A DNA stretch of 50,508 bases from JAGAJR01 sp048463395. Its GTDB lineage: Bacteria; Pseudomonadota; Alphaproteobacteria; RF32; CAG-239. The notes under the pieces were generated by a model that searched no databases, had not been told where the DNA came from, and was given only the letters and a program-made list of their open reading frames with translations. The translations under genes and the position numbers were made by a program. The stretch spans positions 1 to 50,508 of the forward strand of contig DBFWPL010000028.1 of assembly GCA_048463395.1 (NCBI GenBank). Reading direction: 5' to 3'. Shown piece after piece: positions 33,376-40,669 of the stretch (position 1 is its first letter; every line of letters begins with the position of its first letter).

Positions 33376-34989
33376 TTAACGCTCCTTACAACACATAAAC
33401 CGAAATGCCGACAACCTTGGTTTTCCATTGCCAAAAAAGACGGCGTTATCCTGATGAACAGGAATCTTTGACAACGTAACTTCAGGGCTTGAGATTTTTG
33501 TTTTCTCATAAGCCTTATAAATCTGTCCGAAACTATGCAGGGAATATTTGAACGCAGGAATCGGCATTCGGTATCCGCTGATATTGGCATAGACAATATC
33601 CTCACTCATGTCAAAACGTTTCATAATATATTGCAGGCGATTATAAATGTTTTCCGCGTTTCCGGTTGTTATCTCCTTGGGCTTAATCAACTGCATAAAC
33701 TGCTCCATGTATTTATGCGGAATACGCATGGTTTGCAGTGTGCTTGCCCGTTCTTTGAAATAATAAACCATCGGTTCCGGATAACAGCGGATATCCTTCT
33801 TAATCACGTTTTCAGCAAAAGGGGCAAAATCTTTATGCTTATTATCGACATTCAACAGAAGGATTTCACTGTTATTACCGATATCCTCATACTCGGAAAG
33901 TTTTTTAATCTTCACATTTTTACCGATACTCTCCAGAAGTTCAGATAAAGCTTTGATTTCCAAAATCTCCAAAGTATCGGAACGTTGGTCAATAACTTCA
34001 TCTCGGGTTACCAGAGTAATTTCATCCTTGGTTAAGAATCTTGCCGCCGTCTGTTTCAAACGGTCTTTTAAGGTCAGATTTGCATTTGCCACTTTCTGCA
34101 GGCATTCGTTTTGCGGGCGGTTCAACATAGTCAGAAACATTCCGACATCCGGCATATTGATTTTTTCCACTTCAATATTTCCCTGATTATCAACAAAGCA
34201 ATCAGGCTGAAAATACAACAATCCTTCTCCGTTGTAACGGCAACCGCCCTGCTCCTCATACCGATGTTCCGCCCGTTTAACCGCCTCAAAAAATCCGTTT
34301 CCGGCTCTGATTTCTTCTTTTGCATATTCCGCCAAAGAAAAGGTCTTATTGACCGCTTCATCAATTTTAGTCCTTAACTGCGGGAGCTTCTCCACCGGAA
34401 AACAAGCCGGCGTATTTGTTTCTGCCGGACGAATGAAGAAAAAACCACTCTTGCTTCCGACATTTTCTCCGGTATGAAGTTTAAATCCTTCCCTTTCTGC
34501 CAGAAGCGTAAATTTATTAACCAACACCGCCGTTTTTTTATAGTCATTATGCTCAAAACTATCTTGCAATTTAGCGGCCAGCTCCTTAATCTGCGGACTT
34601 CCGAAACGTTCCATTTGCTCGCTTATCAAGGCTTCCGGCATGGCAAACCCTTTTTCTTTGGTAATGTCAAAGTGCAATTTTTCCGCCGTTCCGATATCAA
34701 AGCGAGTAAAATTTCCGCCCGGTCCCTGATCCATTCGCAAATGACGGTAAGCTCCCGCTCCCCGCAGGCGATATTGGATGTTTTTATAATCATCGGGAAA
34801 AAAGGCCAAAAGCAAATCAAACGGCGGTTGTTTGCGTAGATTTCGAAAATTATCGTGTGTTTCGACAATTTCAGCGGCGTTCGGATTTTCCATGCCATAA
34901 ATCGGAGCGGCCAAATCATAGTAAGTTTGAAAAGTTCCGCCGGCCATTTTAACACGGCCGCAGTTTTCTATAGAATATTCAAAAGACAT
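33376..34989 (-). CDS. Unknown 537-aa cytoplasmic protein, first gene of a two-gene operon
   Basis: No signal peptide or TM segment. A segment near residues 255-285 (YFQPDCFVDNQGNIEVEKIN then MPDVGMFLTML) faintly recalls the metal-binding D...E-x-N motif of ATP-grasp enzymes, and AYRHLRMDQGPGGNFTRFDIG (about 80-100) is Gly-rich; both are weak hints only. GGAGA upstream of the ATG supports the start. Codon use matches the housekeeping genes. Paired with the 133-aa gene. If ATP-grasp-like, it would ligate a carboxylate to an amine, but I am not confident of this. Confidence 0.75.
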   Translation of the reverse strand: MSFEYSIENCGRVKMAGGTFQTYYDLAAPIYGMENPNAAEIVETHDNFRNLRKQPPFDLLLAFFPDDYKNIQYRLRGAGAYRHLRMDQGPGGNFTRFDIGTAEKLHFDITKEKGFAMPEALISEQMERFGSPQIKELAAKLQDSFEHNDYKKTAVLVNKFTLLAEREGFKLHTGENVGSKSGFFFIRPAETNTPACFPVEKLPQLRTKIDEAVNKTFSLAEYAKEEIRAGNGFFEAVKRAEHRYEEQGGCRYNGEGLLYFQPDCFVDNQGNIEVEKINMPDVGMFLTMLNRPQNECLQKVANANLTLKDRLKQTAARFLTKDEITLVTRDEVIDQRSDTLEILEIKALSELLESIGKNVKIKKLSEYEDIGNNSEILLLNVDNKHKDFAPFAENVIKKDIRCYPEPMVYYFKERASTLQTMRIPHKYMEQFMQLIKPKEITTGNAENIYNRLQYIMKRFDMSEDIVYANISGYRMPIPAFKYSLHSFGQIYKAYEKTKISSPEVTLSKIPVHQDNAVFFGNGKPRLSAFRFMCCKER

Positions 34990-35060
34990 TATTCATCTCC
35001 ATTTTTTTAGAATTTTTGATTAAATAAAACAGACAGTTTTAAAATGATGTAATTTTAGAC

Positions 35061-35118
35061 ACGAGGAAATATGGCACTAGCTGTGCCACCAGAAAAAAAC
35101 AGAAAATTTAACCTCGTT
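35061..35118 (+). promoter_or_regulatory. Structured leader upstream of fhs
   Basis: ACGAGG (35061-35066) pairs with CCTCGT (35113-35118) and encloses a second hairpin, TGGCAC-TAGCT-GTGCCA (35072-35088). Two nested stems, 160 bases before the fhs start. It does not match the ZTP, THF-I or THF-II riboswitch consensus as I remember them. Confidence 0.4.
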
Positions 35119-35278
35119 TACAGACATTTGTTATCCTTACTAAAATTCATCAGAGATGAACAACGCATTTAATTTAGTCTGATAATCAAGTTTGTCAAGA
35201 GTCAAAAAAGATTTATCTTTTTTTAAGCAAAATTATGAATATAATAACGGCAGTTTTTCAATTTACTGCGAGGTAGGC

Positions 35279-36949
35279 ATGCTTTCCGACATTCAGATTT
35301 CTCAAAACAACATTCCCGAAAGAATTACCGCTATCGGCAAAAGCATTGGTCTTACCGAAGACGATTTGGAATTATACGGAAAATACAAAGCCAAAATCTC
35401 CTTTGAAAAACTTCGGGAATTATCTTCCCTTCCGCTGAAAGGAAAGCTTATTTTGGTTACCGCAGTTACCCCTACTCCTGCCGGAGAAGGAAAATCCACC
35501 ATTTCCATCGGCTTGACCGATGCTCTCAAACGTTTGAACAAAAACGTGTCGGCAGCACTCCGCGAGCCTTCCTTGGGGCCGTGTTTCGGTATCAAGGGCG
35601 GGGCAACCGGCGGCGGATATGCTCAAATCGTACCGATGGAGGAAATTAATCTGCATTTTACCGGTGATATTCACGCCATTACTGCTGCCAATAATTTGTT
35701 GGCGGCAATGATAGACAACCATATTAAGCATGGCAATTTTTTGGATATTGATCCGAAAAGCATTTTCTGGCACCGCTGCTTGGACTTAAACGACCGTGCC
35801 CTCAGGGAGATTAGCGTTGCACAAGGCGGAGAAATCAACGGCATACAGAGAGAAGACCATTTTGACATCAGCGTCGCCAGCGAAATTATGGCTATTTTCT
35901 GCCTTTCCGAAGACATTGAAGACCTTAAATGTCGGTTATCTCGGATAGTTATCGGCAAAAACTCCAAAGGCGATTACATTACTGCCGGAGAGCTTAAAGC
36001 TCACGGAGCCATGGCCGCCCTCTTAAAAGATGCCATTAAGCCAAATTTGGTTCAAACACTTGAAAAAACGCCGGTTCTGGTTCACGGCGGACCTTTTGCC
36101 AACATTGCTCACGGGTGCAACAGCGTTATTGCCACTAAAACCGCTTTGCGTTTGGCTGATTATGTGGTTACGGAAGCCGGTTTCGGTGCAGATTTGGGAG
36201 CGGAAAAGTTTTTGGACATTAAATGTCCGACCGCCGGACTTAAACCTTCCGCCGTTGTTATCGTTGCCACTATTCGAGCCTTAAAAATGCACGGCGGTTT
36301 GCCTAAAAACGCCCTTTCAACAGAAGACACCGAAGCTCTTAAACGAGGGTTTGCCAATTTGCAAGTTCATCTACAGAACCTGAAAAAATTTAATTTGCCA
36401 ACTATTGTCGCCATAAACCAATTCTCCGCAGACAGTGAGGCAGAGCTTAAATTGCTTCAAAAACAGTGTACAGAACAAGGAGCCGAAGCAATTGTTGTTT
36501 CTGCATGGGAAAACGGCGGTAAAGGTGCCGAAGAACTTGCTGCCAAAGTTATAGCTCTTGCAGAGAAACCTTCCGATTATCATCAATTGTATGATTATAA
36601 TCTGCCCTTGAAACAAAAAACAGAAATTATTGCCAAAGAAATTTATCGAGCCGGAGATATTGTTTTTTCGGATATAGCCACAGCTAAATTGAAAGAATTT
36701 GAAAACAAGGGTTACGGTTCCTTACCTGTTTGCATTGCCAAGACACAAAACTCCATCTCCGGCGACGCCTCTTTGTTGGGAGCTCCGCAAGGACATACTC
36801 TGACCGTAAGGGATGTTCGTCTGTCGGCCGGTGCCGGATTTATTGTTGCTTTGGCCGGAAATATTTTAACTATGCCGGGGTTACCGAAAACACCGGCGGC
36901 GGAAAAGATAGACGTTGACAAGAACGGGGTTATTTCCGGTTTATTCTAG
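35279..36949 (+). CDS. fhs: Formate--tetrahydrofolate ligase
   Basis: A 556-aa protein from the ATG at 35279, with GAGGT four to five bases upstream; the longer frame from 35192 has no RBS. The ATP-binding loop TPTPAGEGKST is at 64-74, followed by REPSLGPCFGIKGGATGGGYAQ and LHFTGDIHAITAANNLLAA, all diagnostic. It makes 10-formyl-THF from formate, THF and ATP for purines and initiator fMet-tRNA. The 3' end overlaps the converging DUF5131 gene by four bases. Confidence 0.97.
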   Translation: MLSDIQISQNNIPERITAIGKSIGLTEDDLELYGKYKAKISFEKLRELSSLPLKGKLILVTAVTPTPAGEGKSTISIGLTDALKRLNKNVSAALREPSLGPCFGIKGGATGGGYAQIVPMEEINLHFTGDIHAITAANNLLAAMIDNHIKHGNFLDIDPKSIFWHRCLDLNDRALREISVAQGGEINGIQREDHFDISVASEIMAIFCLSEDIEDLKCRLSRIVIGKNSKGDYITAGELKAHGAMAALLKDAIKPNLVQTLEKTPVLVHGGPFANIAHGCNSVIATKTALRLADYVVTEAGFGADLGAEKFLDIKCPTAGLKPSAVVIVATIRALKMHGGLPKNALSTEDTEALKRGFANLQVHLQNLKKFNLPTIVAINQFSADSEAELKLLQKQCTEQGAEAIVVSAWENGGKGAEELAAKVIALAEKPSDYHQLYDYNLPLKQKTEIIAKEIYRAGDIVFSDIATAKLKEFENKGYGSLPVCIAKTQNSISGDASLLGAPQGHTLTVRDVRLSAGAGFIVALAGNILTMPGLPKTPAAEKIDVDKNGVISGLF

Positions 36950-37839
36950 CGTTTATTTTTTTCACATTGTCCGCATTGTGAACAGCCGTTACATATCAGA
37001 CGACTGCCGCAAGTTTCGCAATTCTTGTTCCATACTTTTTGATATAAAACCGGAGCTCCGAACAAATCGTTTTGTTGCGTTTTTTCCAAATTAAATTCCA
37101 ATTCTTTTCCGGCGAACTGTAAACCGGACTTCCACGCCATTTCGCTTTGCCGGCGTTTGTCCGGAAGATGATAAGTTTTTCCGTCTTTAACAAAATATGT
37201 TCCGGTTTCAATAAAGCAAAAACGAACATTCGCCGATACGCATTCCTCATACAAAGTTTTTACCCATTCGTAATACAACGGTCGGGAACCGTCATAATTT
37301 TCGCCTCCGGCAATCACCTGCTCTATCTGTCCGCCTGGCAGATATTCCCTAATACTGACCGAACCAATAAAGGGAGCGGCCATAATGCCCTTATGCTTAA
37401 ACGGCAATTCCAAGAGTATCGGTATTCGCTCATCCGCCATCGCCTGATTTTCACAACTGACATTGAAAAAAACATTTTCCCAGTCATCGTTCCAATCGGA
37501 AGGAAGGCATTTTTCCACCCTCTCCGGACGCTTTGTCAGCAAAAAGAAACTCACGTCCTTTCGTTGCTTAATTATCTCCCAGGCCTCAGGACGCCACGTA
37601 TCCGCCTCTTCCAGAAAAAAGTCCGATGTCATGCAAACTCTCAACTGCTCACCACTTAAAATCTTGAAATTTCCTTCTTTGTTCTTCTGCAAGGGATAAT
37701 CAAAATTATTCTTTACTTTATAAATACGGCGACCGTCCTGATTTCTTTGTTTATCAAGAAAATACATGTAACAATTGTGACACCCCTCGCTTTTTTTAAT
37801 ACACCCGTGCCAGGGATTCCAAATATCATGCATACTCAT
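36946..37839 (-). CDS. DUF5131 (phage Gp37/Gp68-like) protein with C-terminal Cys cluster
   Basis: A 297-aa protein from the ATG at 37839 (MSMHDIWNPWHGC). The N-terminal GCIKKSEGCHNCYMYF has the radical-SAM-like Cys spacing of the Gp37/Gp68 family, and IWNPWHGC, MTSDFFLEEAD, FFLLTKRPERV and GGENYDGSRPL are family hallmarks. The last 25 residues add a dense Cys cluster (NCETCGSRLICNGCSQCGQC), probably a zinc ribbon or second metal site. Family function is unsettled; members are common in phages and mobile DNA. Convergent with fhs. Confidence 0.88.
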   Translation of the reverse strand: MSMHDIWNPWHGCIKKSEGCHNCYMYFLDKQRNQDGRRIYKVKNNFDYPLQKNKEGNFKILSGEQLRVCMTSDFFLEEADTWRPEAWEIIKQRKDVSFFLLTKRPERVEKCLPSDWNDDWENVFFNVSCENQAMADERIPILLELPFKHKGIMAAPFIGSVSIREYLPGGQIEQVIAGGENYDGSRPLYYEWVKTLYEECVSANVRFCFIETGTYFVKDGKTYHLPDKRRQSEMAWKSGLQFAGKELEFNLEKTQQNDLFGAPVLYQKVWNKNCETCGSRLICNGCSQCGQCEKNKR

Positions 37840-37989
37840 TTTCTTCAGCCTTCCCCATGCTCTTTTCAGAAAATATTCAGGCGAAATTATCACTTTTTTC
37901 AAACAGCGTAAATAAAAAATATAATTTTCGTAATTTTTTGCTTGACCGGAATAAAAATACCATATATATATGCCCTTGTTCTGACAAAT

Positions 37990-38064
37990 GGTCCCATCGT
38001 CTAATGGTTAGGACACCACCCTTTCACGGTGGCGATACGAGTTCGAATCTCGTTGGGATCACCA
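37990..38064 (+). tRNA. tRNA-Glu (anticodon TTC), CCA encoded
   Basis: Full cloverleaf: acceptor GGTCCCA / TGGGATC (with one G-T pair), D arm, anticodon stem CCACC / GGTGG with loop CTTTCAC (anticodon TTC), T arm CGAG-TTCGAAT-CTCG, discriminator A and encoded CCA at 38062-38064. Its 3' end is the likely attachment target for the two islets downstream. Confidence 0.97.
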
Positions 38065-38078
38065 ATTGCAAACAGCAG
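38059..38078. repeat. tRNA-Glu 3'-end repeat, copy 1
   Basis: TCACCAATTGCAAACAGCAG covers the CCA end and downstream bases. Related copies: 39071-39084 (ATCACCAATTGCAA, 14/14 identical to 38058-38071) and 40345-40363 (18 of 20, one deletion). Each is followed by a terminator-like hairpin. Confidence 0.75.
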
Positions 38079-38101
38079 GTGTAAAAACCTGCCGTTTTTT
38101 T
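38068..38101 (+). terminator. Terminator of tRNA-Glu
   Basis: AGCAGGT / ACCTGC stem with a GTAAAA loop, followed by CGTTTTTTT. Confidence 0.85.
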
Positions 38102-38317
38102 ATTTTCCAAACCCTTCAGCGAGTTTGATTGTTTGATTTTTTAAAATTGCATTTTGGGAAGATTTTCCGAACTCATTTATGCAAAAGTCTTTGTTTTCAA
38201 TATATTAGTTGATTTGTTAAATTCTGAAATTATGGGATGTTTTTATTAAAAATTAAGAAAATTTTATATAAGTTTGTTGTACTTTTTAATTATTAAATAT
38301 GATGCAGGGTAGATTAG

Positions 38318-38532
38318 ATGACAAAATTAGTATTTCTTCACTGTTTCGGTGTTGATAAAAATGCGTATTTTGAAACAATGCAAAATATTGCTTCAAAATT
38401 TAGTACTCAGCTATCGGAGCCAATTATCTGCATCAACTTTTGCCCAATAGCACTCATAATGAATTTACTGCGGATTTATTGAATTTAATTGGAAATATAA
38501 AATTATTGCTTGATGAAGAGGATAAATTGTGA
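38318..38532 (+). pseudogene. Frameshifted small ORF coupled to a P-loop kinase gene
   Basis: The ATG at 38318 (with AGGGT upstream) opens MTKLVFLHCFGVDKNAYFET and runs to about residue 31. The natural continuation, AIGANYLHQLLPNSTHNEFT to DEEDKL, is in the frame one base back and ends at TGA 38530-38532. That stop overlaps the GTG start of the next gene (GTGA), the usual coupling arrangement, so the second frame was once translated. A single indel between 38404 and about 38460 would join them into a ~72-aa protein. It could be a real mutation or a sequencing error. No family recognised. Confidence 0.6.
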
Positions 38533-39065
38533 AAATTTTAATAATAGGTCCGCTAGGAGCAGGAAAGTCATCGCTTGCTTATGCAATTAACAAAAAATTT
38601 GATATACCCCGTCTAAATCTTGATGAAATATGTCGCAGACCAATTGACGGAAGTTATTATTCCAGAGAAGAACAATTTCAAAAATTGCAATCCTTTCTTA
38701 ATGAACATAAAAATTGGGTCGCGGAAGGATGTCAAAAATATTTATATGAAACAATGATACCAGATGTTATTGTTGATATGAGGGTAAATCGTTTTATTGC
38801 TATGTGGCGTTTTACATTACGCTTTTGGAAAGCAAAAAAACTACTTGGAAAAGAAATTGATAAAGATTTACCGGTACAGGCTTATCATTACCGTAAAATT
38901 ACGTTAAAAAAAATCAGAGATTATGATGTAACCGGACAAGAAATCAATGCTGAGATTGCTGAGTATCTTAAAACTATTTCTACTCCTGTTATTAGGTGCA
39001 AAAATTTTAAACAACACCAGATTATTTTTAATTATATTGAAAGGCAATTAGCTCGTAAACTGTGA
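38529..39065 (+). CDS. P-loop NTPase/kinase (DNA topology modulation FlaR-like family)
   Basis: A 178-aa protein starting at GTG 38529, overlapping the preceding stop by four bases. Walker A GPLGAGKSS is at residues 7-15; LNLDEICRRP (about 30-39) and NWVAEGCQ (about 63-70) match the small adenylate-kinase-like group often called topology modulation proteins. RFWKAKKLLGKEID and YHYRKITLKK give a basic lid. Substrate unknown. It is AT-rich and the only intact gene of the first tRNA-Glu islet (38072-39070), so it is probably acquired. Confidence 0.8.
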   Translation: MKILIIGPLGAGKSSLAYAINKKFDIPRLNLDEICRRPIDGSYYSREEQFQKLQSFLNEHKNWVAEGCQKYLYETMIPDVIVDMRVNRFIAMWRFTLRFWKAKKLLGKEIDKDLPVQAYHYRKITLKKIRDYDVTGQEINAEIAEYLKTISTPVIRCKNFKQHQIIFNYIERQLARKL

Positions 39066-39070
39066 GTTAA

Positions 39071-39084
39071 GCATCACCAATTGC
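39071..39084. repeat. tRNA-Glu 3'-end repeat, copy 2
   Basis: ATCACCAATTGCAA, identical to 38058-38071, 1,013 bases away. Followed by a TACCC / GGGTA hairpin and T run (about 39084-39112), so the repeat again precedes a terminator. Confidence 0.75.
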
Positions 39085-39112
39085 AATACCCGCAGTTTTT
39101 GAGGGTATTTTT

Positions 39113-39319
39113 GTTTAAAGACTGCAGCCAATTGAACGGTTTTCTAAGGTCATATGAAAATTTCTGTAGTGTACAAAATGGTTTTGCATAACTTTTAAAG
39201 TCTGGTTTTTGTCTAAGTTTTAAAAGGTCAGTTTTGCCGGAAGGCCTTTAAATCCGCCACTTTCACAGCTTTGATTTAAGCGGTTTTTAAATGGTTTTGA
39301 CTTCATCATTAAATAATAC
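39113..39319. other. Non-coding spacer
   Basis: About 200 bases without a credible ORF. Holds TTTTTGTCTAAGTTTTAAAA near 39206, another relative of the TTTAGACAAA motif. Nothing else seen. Confidence 0.4.
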
Positions 39320-39368
39320 TTGACTTATACCCCCATTAGGTATAATTTTATACCTTAATGGGGTATAT
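39320..39368 (+). promoter_or_regulatory. Promoter with a long CsoR-type operator palindrome
   Basis: TTGACT (39320-39325) and TATAAT (39341-39346), 15 bases apart, flank and overlap an imperfect palindrome: TATACCCCCATTAGGTATA (39326-39344) against TATACCTTAATGGGGTATA (39349-39367). TACCCC...GGGGTA arms are the hallmark of CsoR/FrmR-family operators. A csoR-type gene lies in the same operon. Confidence 0.78.
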
Positions 39369-39400
39369 GATTGAAATCAATTTTATAAAGGAGTGTAACG

Positions 39401-39583
39401 ATGAAAAAATGCCATAATCCAAACTGCAAATGCGAAAACTGCCAATGCGGCGATACCTGTCAATGCAGTGCAGAATGTGAAAAAGGAAGAAGCAACAGCA
39501 ATAAATCATGTGACTGTTCTGACTACGACCACTGCGGTTGTTCCCAAAATAAAAACTGTTGCACAGCGAAGAAAAACAAATAA
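39401..39583 (+). CDS. Metallothionein-like Cys-rich protein
   Basis: A 60-aa protein with 14 Cys (4, 9, 11, 14, 16, 20, 22, 26, 37, 39, 45, 47, 53, 54), mostly in C-x-C and C-x-x-C spacing, plus His5 and His44 and many Lys: the composition of a bacterial metallothionein that sequesters Cu(I), Zn or Cd in the cytoplasm. AAGGAG seven bases before the ATG. First gene behind the CsoR-type operator. A hairpin separates it from the next gene, which would let it be made in excess. Confidence 0.85.
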   Translation: MKKCHNPNCKCENCQCGDTCQCSAECEKGRSNSNKSCDCSDYDHCGCSQNKNCCTAKKNK

Positions 39584-39594
39584 TGATATAATGC

Positions 39595-39622
39595 GAAAAG
39601 GGATATATCCATATCCCTTTTC
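39595..39622 (+). terminator. Intercistronic hairpin / partial terminator
   Basis: GAAAAGGGATAT and ATATCCCTTTTC form a perfect 12-bp stem with an ATCC loop, 12 bases after the metallothionein-like stop. With only TTTTC after it, it probably ends part of the transcripts and stabilises the upstream message. Confidence 0.65.
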
Positions 39623-39640
39623 TAACTTAGGAATATTATC

Positions 39641-40009
39641 ATGAAAGATATCACTTTACAAAGATGCCGCTGTTTGACAACGGGAGGGAGTTTTCTAACG
39701 GCACTGTTTCATTTTGTTTGCTGCGGGCTACCGGCTCTCTCCGCCATTTTAAACGGTTCGATAAATGCCGGGATGAAGCAAAGTTTTCTATCTCACCAAC
39801 AAATGGGATACATGCTGTTGTTTTCCGGCTTTCTCCTAGCCGTTTCTTTTTATTTTACATATCAAAAAAATTGTTGCGTTGCATCAAAAAAAAGCGTAAG
39901 GATATGTCAGGTTATCTTATACTTTTCGCTTGCACTTTACGCAACAGCCATATATTTTCATATTTACCAGGCAGAAACAATGCTCGTATCAAAAATGTCC
40001 TGCCATTAG
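39641..40009 (+). CDS. MerF/MerT-like small metal-transport membrane protein
   Basis: A 122-aa protein with three or four TM segments. A vicinal Cys pair lies in the first (FHFVCCGLPALSA, Cys27-28), another follows the second (YQKNCCVAS, Cys78-79), and further Cys sit at 9, 11, 89 and 121. Paired Cys in and beside TM1 is the MerT/MerF/MerC design, which hands Hg(II) or other soft metals across the inner membrane. TAGGA precedes the ATG. Between a metallothionein-like gene and a CsoR-type repressor, copper or a soft-metal role is likelier than mercury. No merA or merR nearby. Confidence 0.72.
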   Translation: MKDITLQRCRCLTTGGSFLTALFHFVCCGLPALSAILNGSINAGMKQSFLSHQQMGYMLLFSGFLLAVSFYFTYQKNCCVASKKSVRICQVILYFSLALYATAIYFHIYQAETMLVSKMSCH

Positions 40010-40024
40010 AATGAAGAGGATAAA

Positions 40025-40333
40025 ATGTCAGACAATACCCCGAATAACTGCTGCTGTGACAAATCGCTTTACCCTAATCATGCCGAGAACATACCACGGC
40101 TAAACCGCATCTCTGGACAGATTGACGGTATCAAAAAAATGATTGCAGATAATCGCTACTGCCCGGATATTATTATCCAGATCCGTGCTGTGCGTTCTGC
40201 TTTGCGTGCTGTTGAAAGTAAAATTTTGGCAAAACATTTGCAGCACTGTGTCCTGCAGTCTTTTACCTCAGATAAAGAACGCGAGCAAAAAATCACTGAA
40301 CTTCAAGCCTTGTTTGACCGTTTTGAAGAATAA
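40025..40333 (+). CDS. CsoR/FrmR-family metal-sensing repressor
   Basis: A 102-aa all-helical protein (RLNRISGQIDGIKKMIADNRYCPDIIIQIRAVRSAL). The Cu(I) ligand set of CsoR is present: Cys46 in YCPD, then His71 and Cys75 in HLQHC. An N-terminal CCC (9-11) is an unusual extra that may add or shield a metal site. The protein should bind the TACCCC/GGGGTA palindrome at 39326-39367 and release it when metal binds. Last gene of the three-gene operon. AGAGGA before the ATG. Confidence 0.92.
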   Translation: MSDNTPNNCCCDKSLYPNHAENIPRLNRISGQIDGIKKMIADNRYCPDIIIQIRAVRSALRAVESKILAKHLQHCVLQSFTSDKEREQKITELQALFDRFEE

Positions 40334-40344
40334 CCCTTTCATTC

Positions 40345-40363
40345 TCACCAATACAAACAGCAG
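40345..40363. repeat. tRNA-Glu 3'-end repeat, copy 3
   Basis: TCACCAATACAAACAGCAG against TCACCAATTGCAAACAGCAG at the tRNA: one deletion and one change. It is followed by a GCAGCC / GGCTGC hairpin and closes the metal-resistance islet (39085-40344). Confidence 0.65.
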
Positions 40364-40408
40364 CCTGTGAAATGGCTGCTTGTTAGCTTAAGCCTTAATC
40401 TCTGATTA

Positions 40409-40449
40409 AAAAAGCTTTTTCTCGTATTAAACAGGAAAAAGCTTTTTTG
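40409..40449 (+). terminator. Terminator after the metal-resistance operon
   Basis: AAAAAGCTTTTTC / GAAAAAGCTTTTTT with a 13-nt loop; a T-rich 3' arm. Confidence 0.75.
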
Positions 40450-40554
40450 TATAATCTCGGTATCACATTCGGCATAATAAAAATATAAATTTTCTTGTCT
40501 GGTGCAGTGTGACAAAGACTTTCATGCAACAGATGTTATTAATTTGTCCGGTAG

Positions 40555-40656
40555 TTGACAATTTTTAATTCTTCATGTAAAAAACAACAAGTTTAGCAAC
40601 GTGTTTTCTTTTAACAAGATATAAGTCCGGTTGAAAGAAACACGTTTTTTATTTTT
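40555..40656 (+). promoter_or_regulatory. Attenuator-like leader of the DUF2798 gene
   Basis: TTGACA (40555-40560), 17 bases, TAAAAA gives a possible promoter. In the leader, AACGTGTTTTCTTTTAAC (40598-40615) pairs with 40629-40646 across a 13-nt loop (one or two mismatches) and is followed by TTTT-A-TTTTTT, i.e. a terminator placed 14 bases before the SD. Read-through would need antitermination or a ligand. Confidence 0.55.
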
Positions 40657-40669
40657 TAAAGGACATGAA

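Noticed and set aside
35061..35118. ZTP or THF riboswitch before fhs
   Set aside because: The conserved cores of those riboswitches are not visible; only two nested stems are.
39641..40009. Mercury resistance operon
   Set aside because: No merR, merA or merP; the regulator is CsoR-type and the first gene is metallothionein-like.
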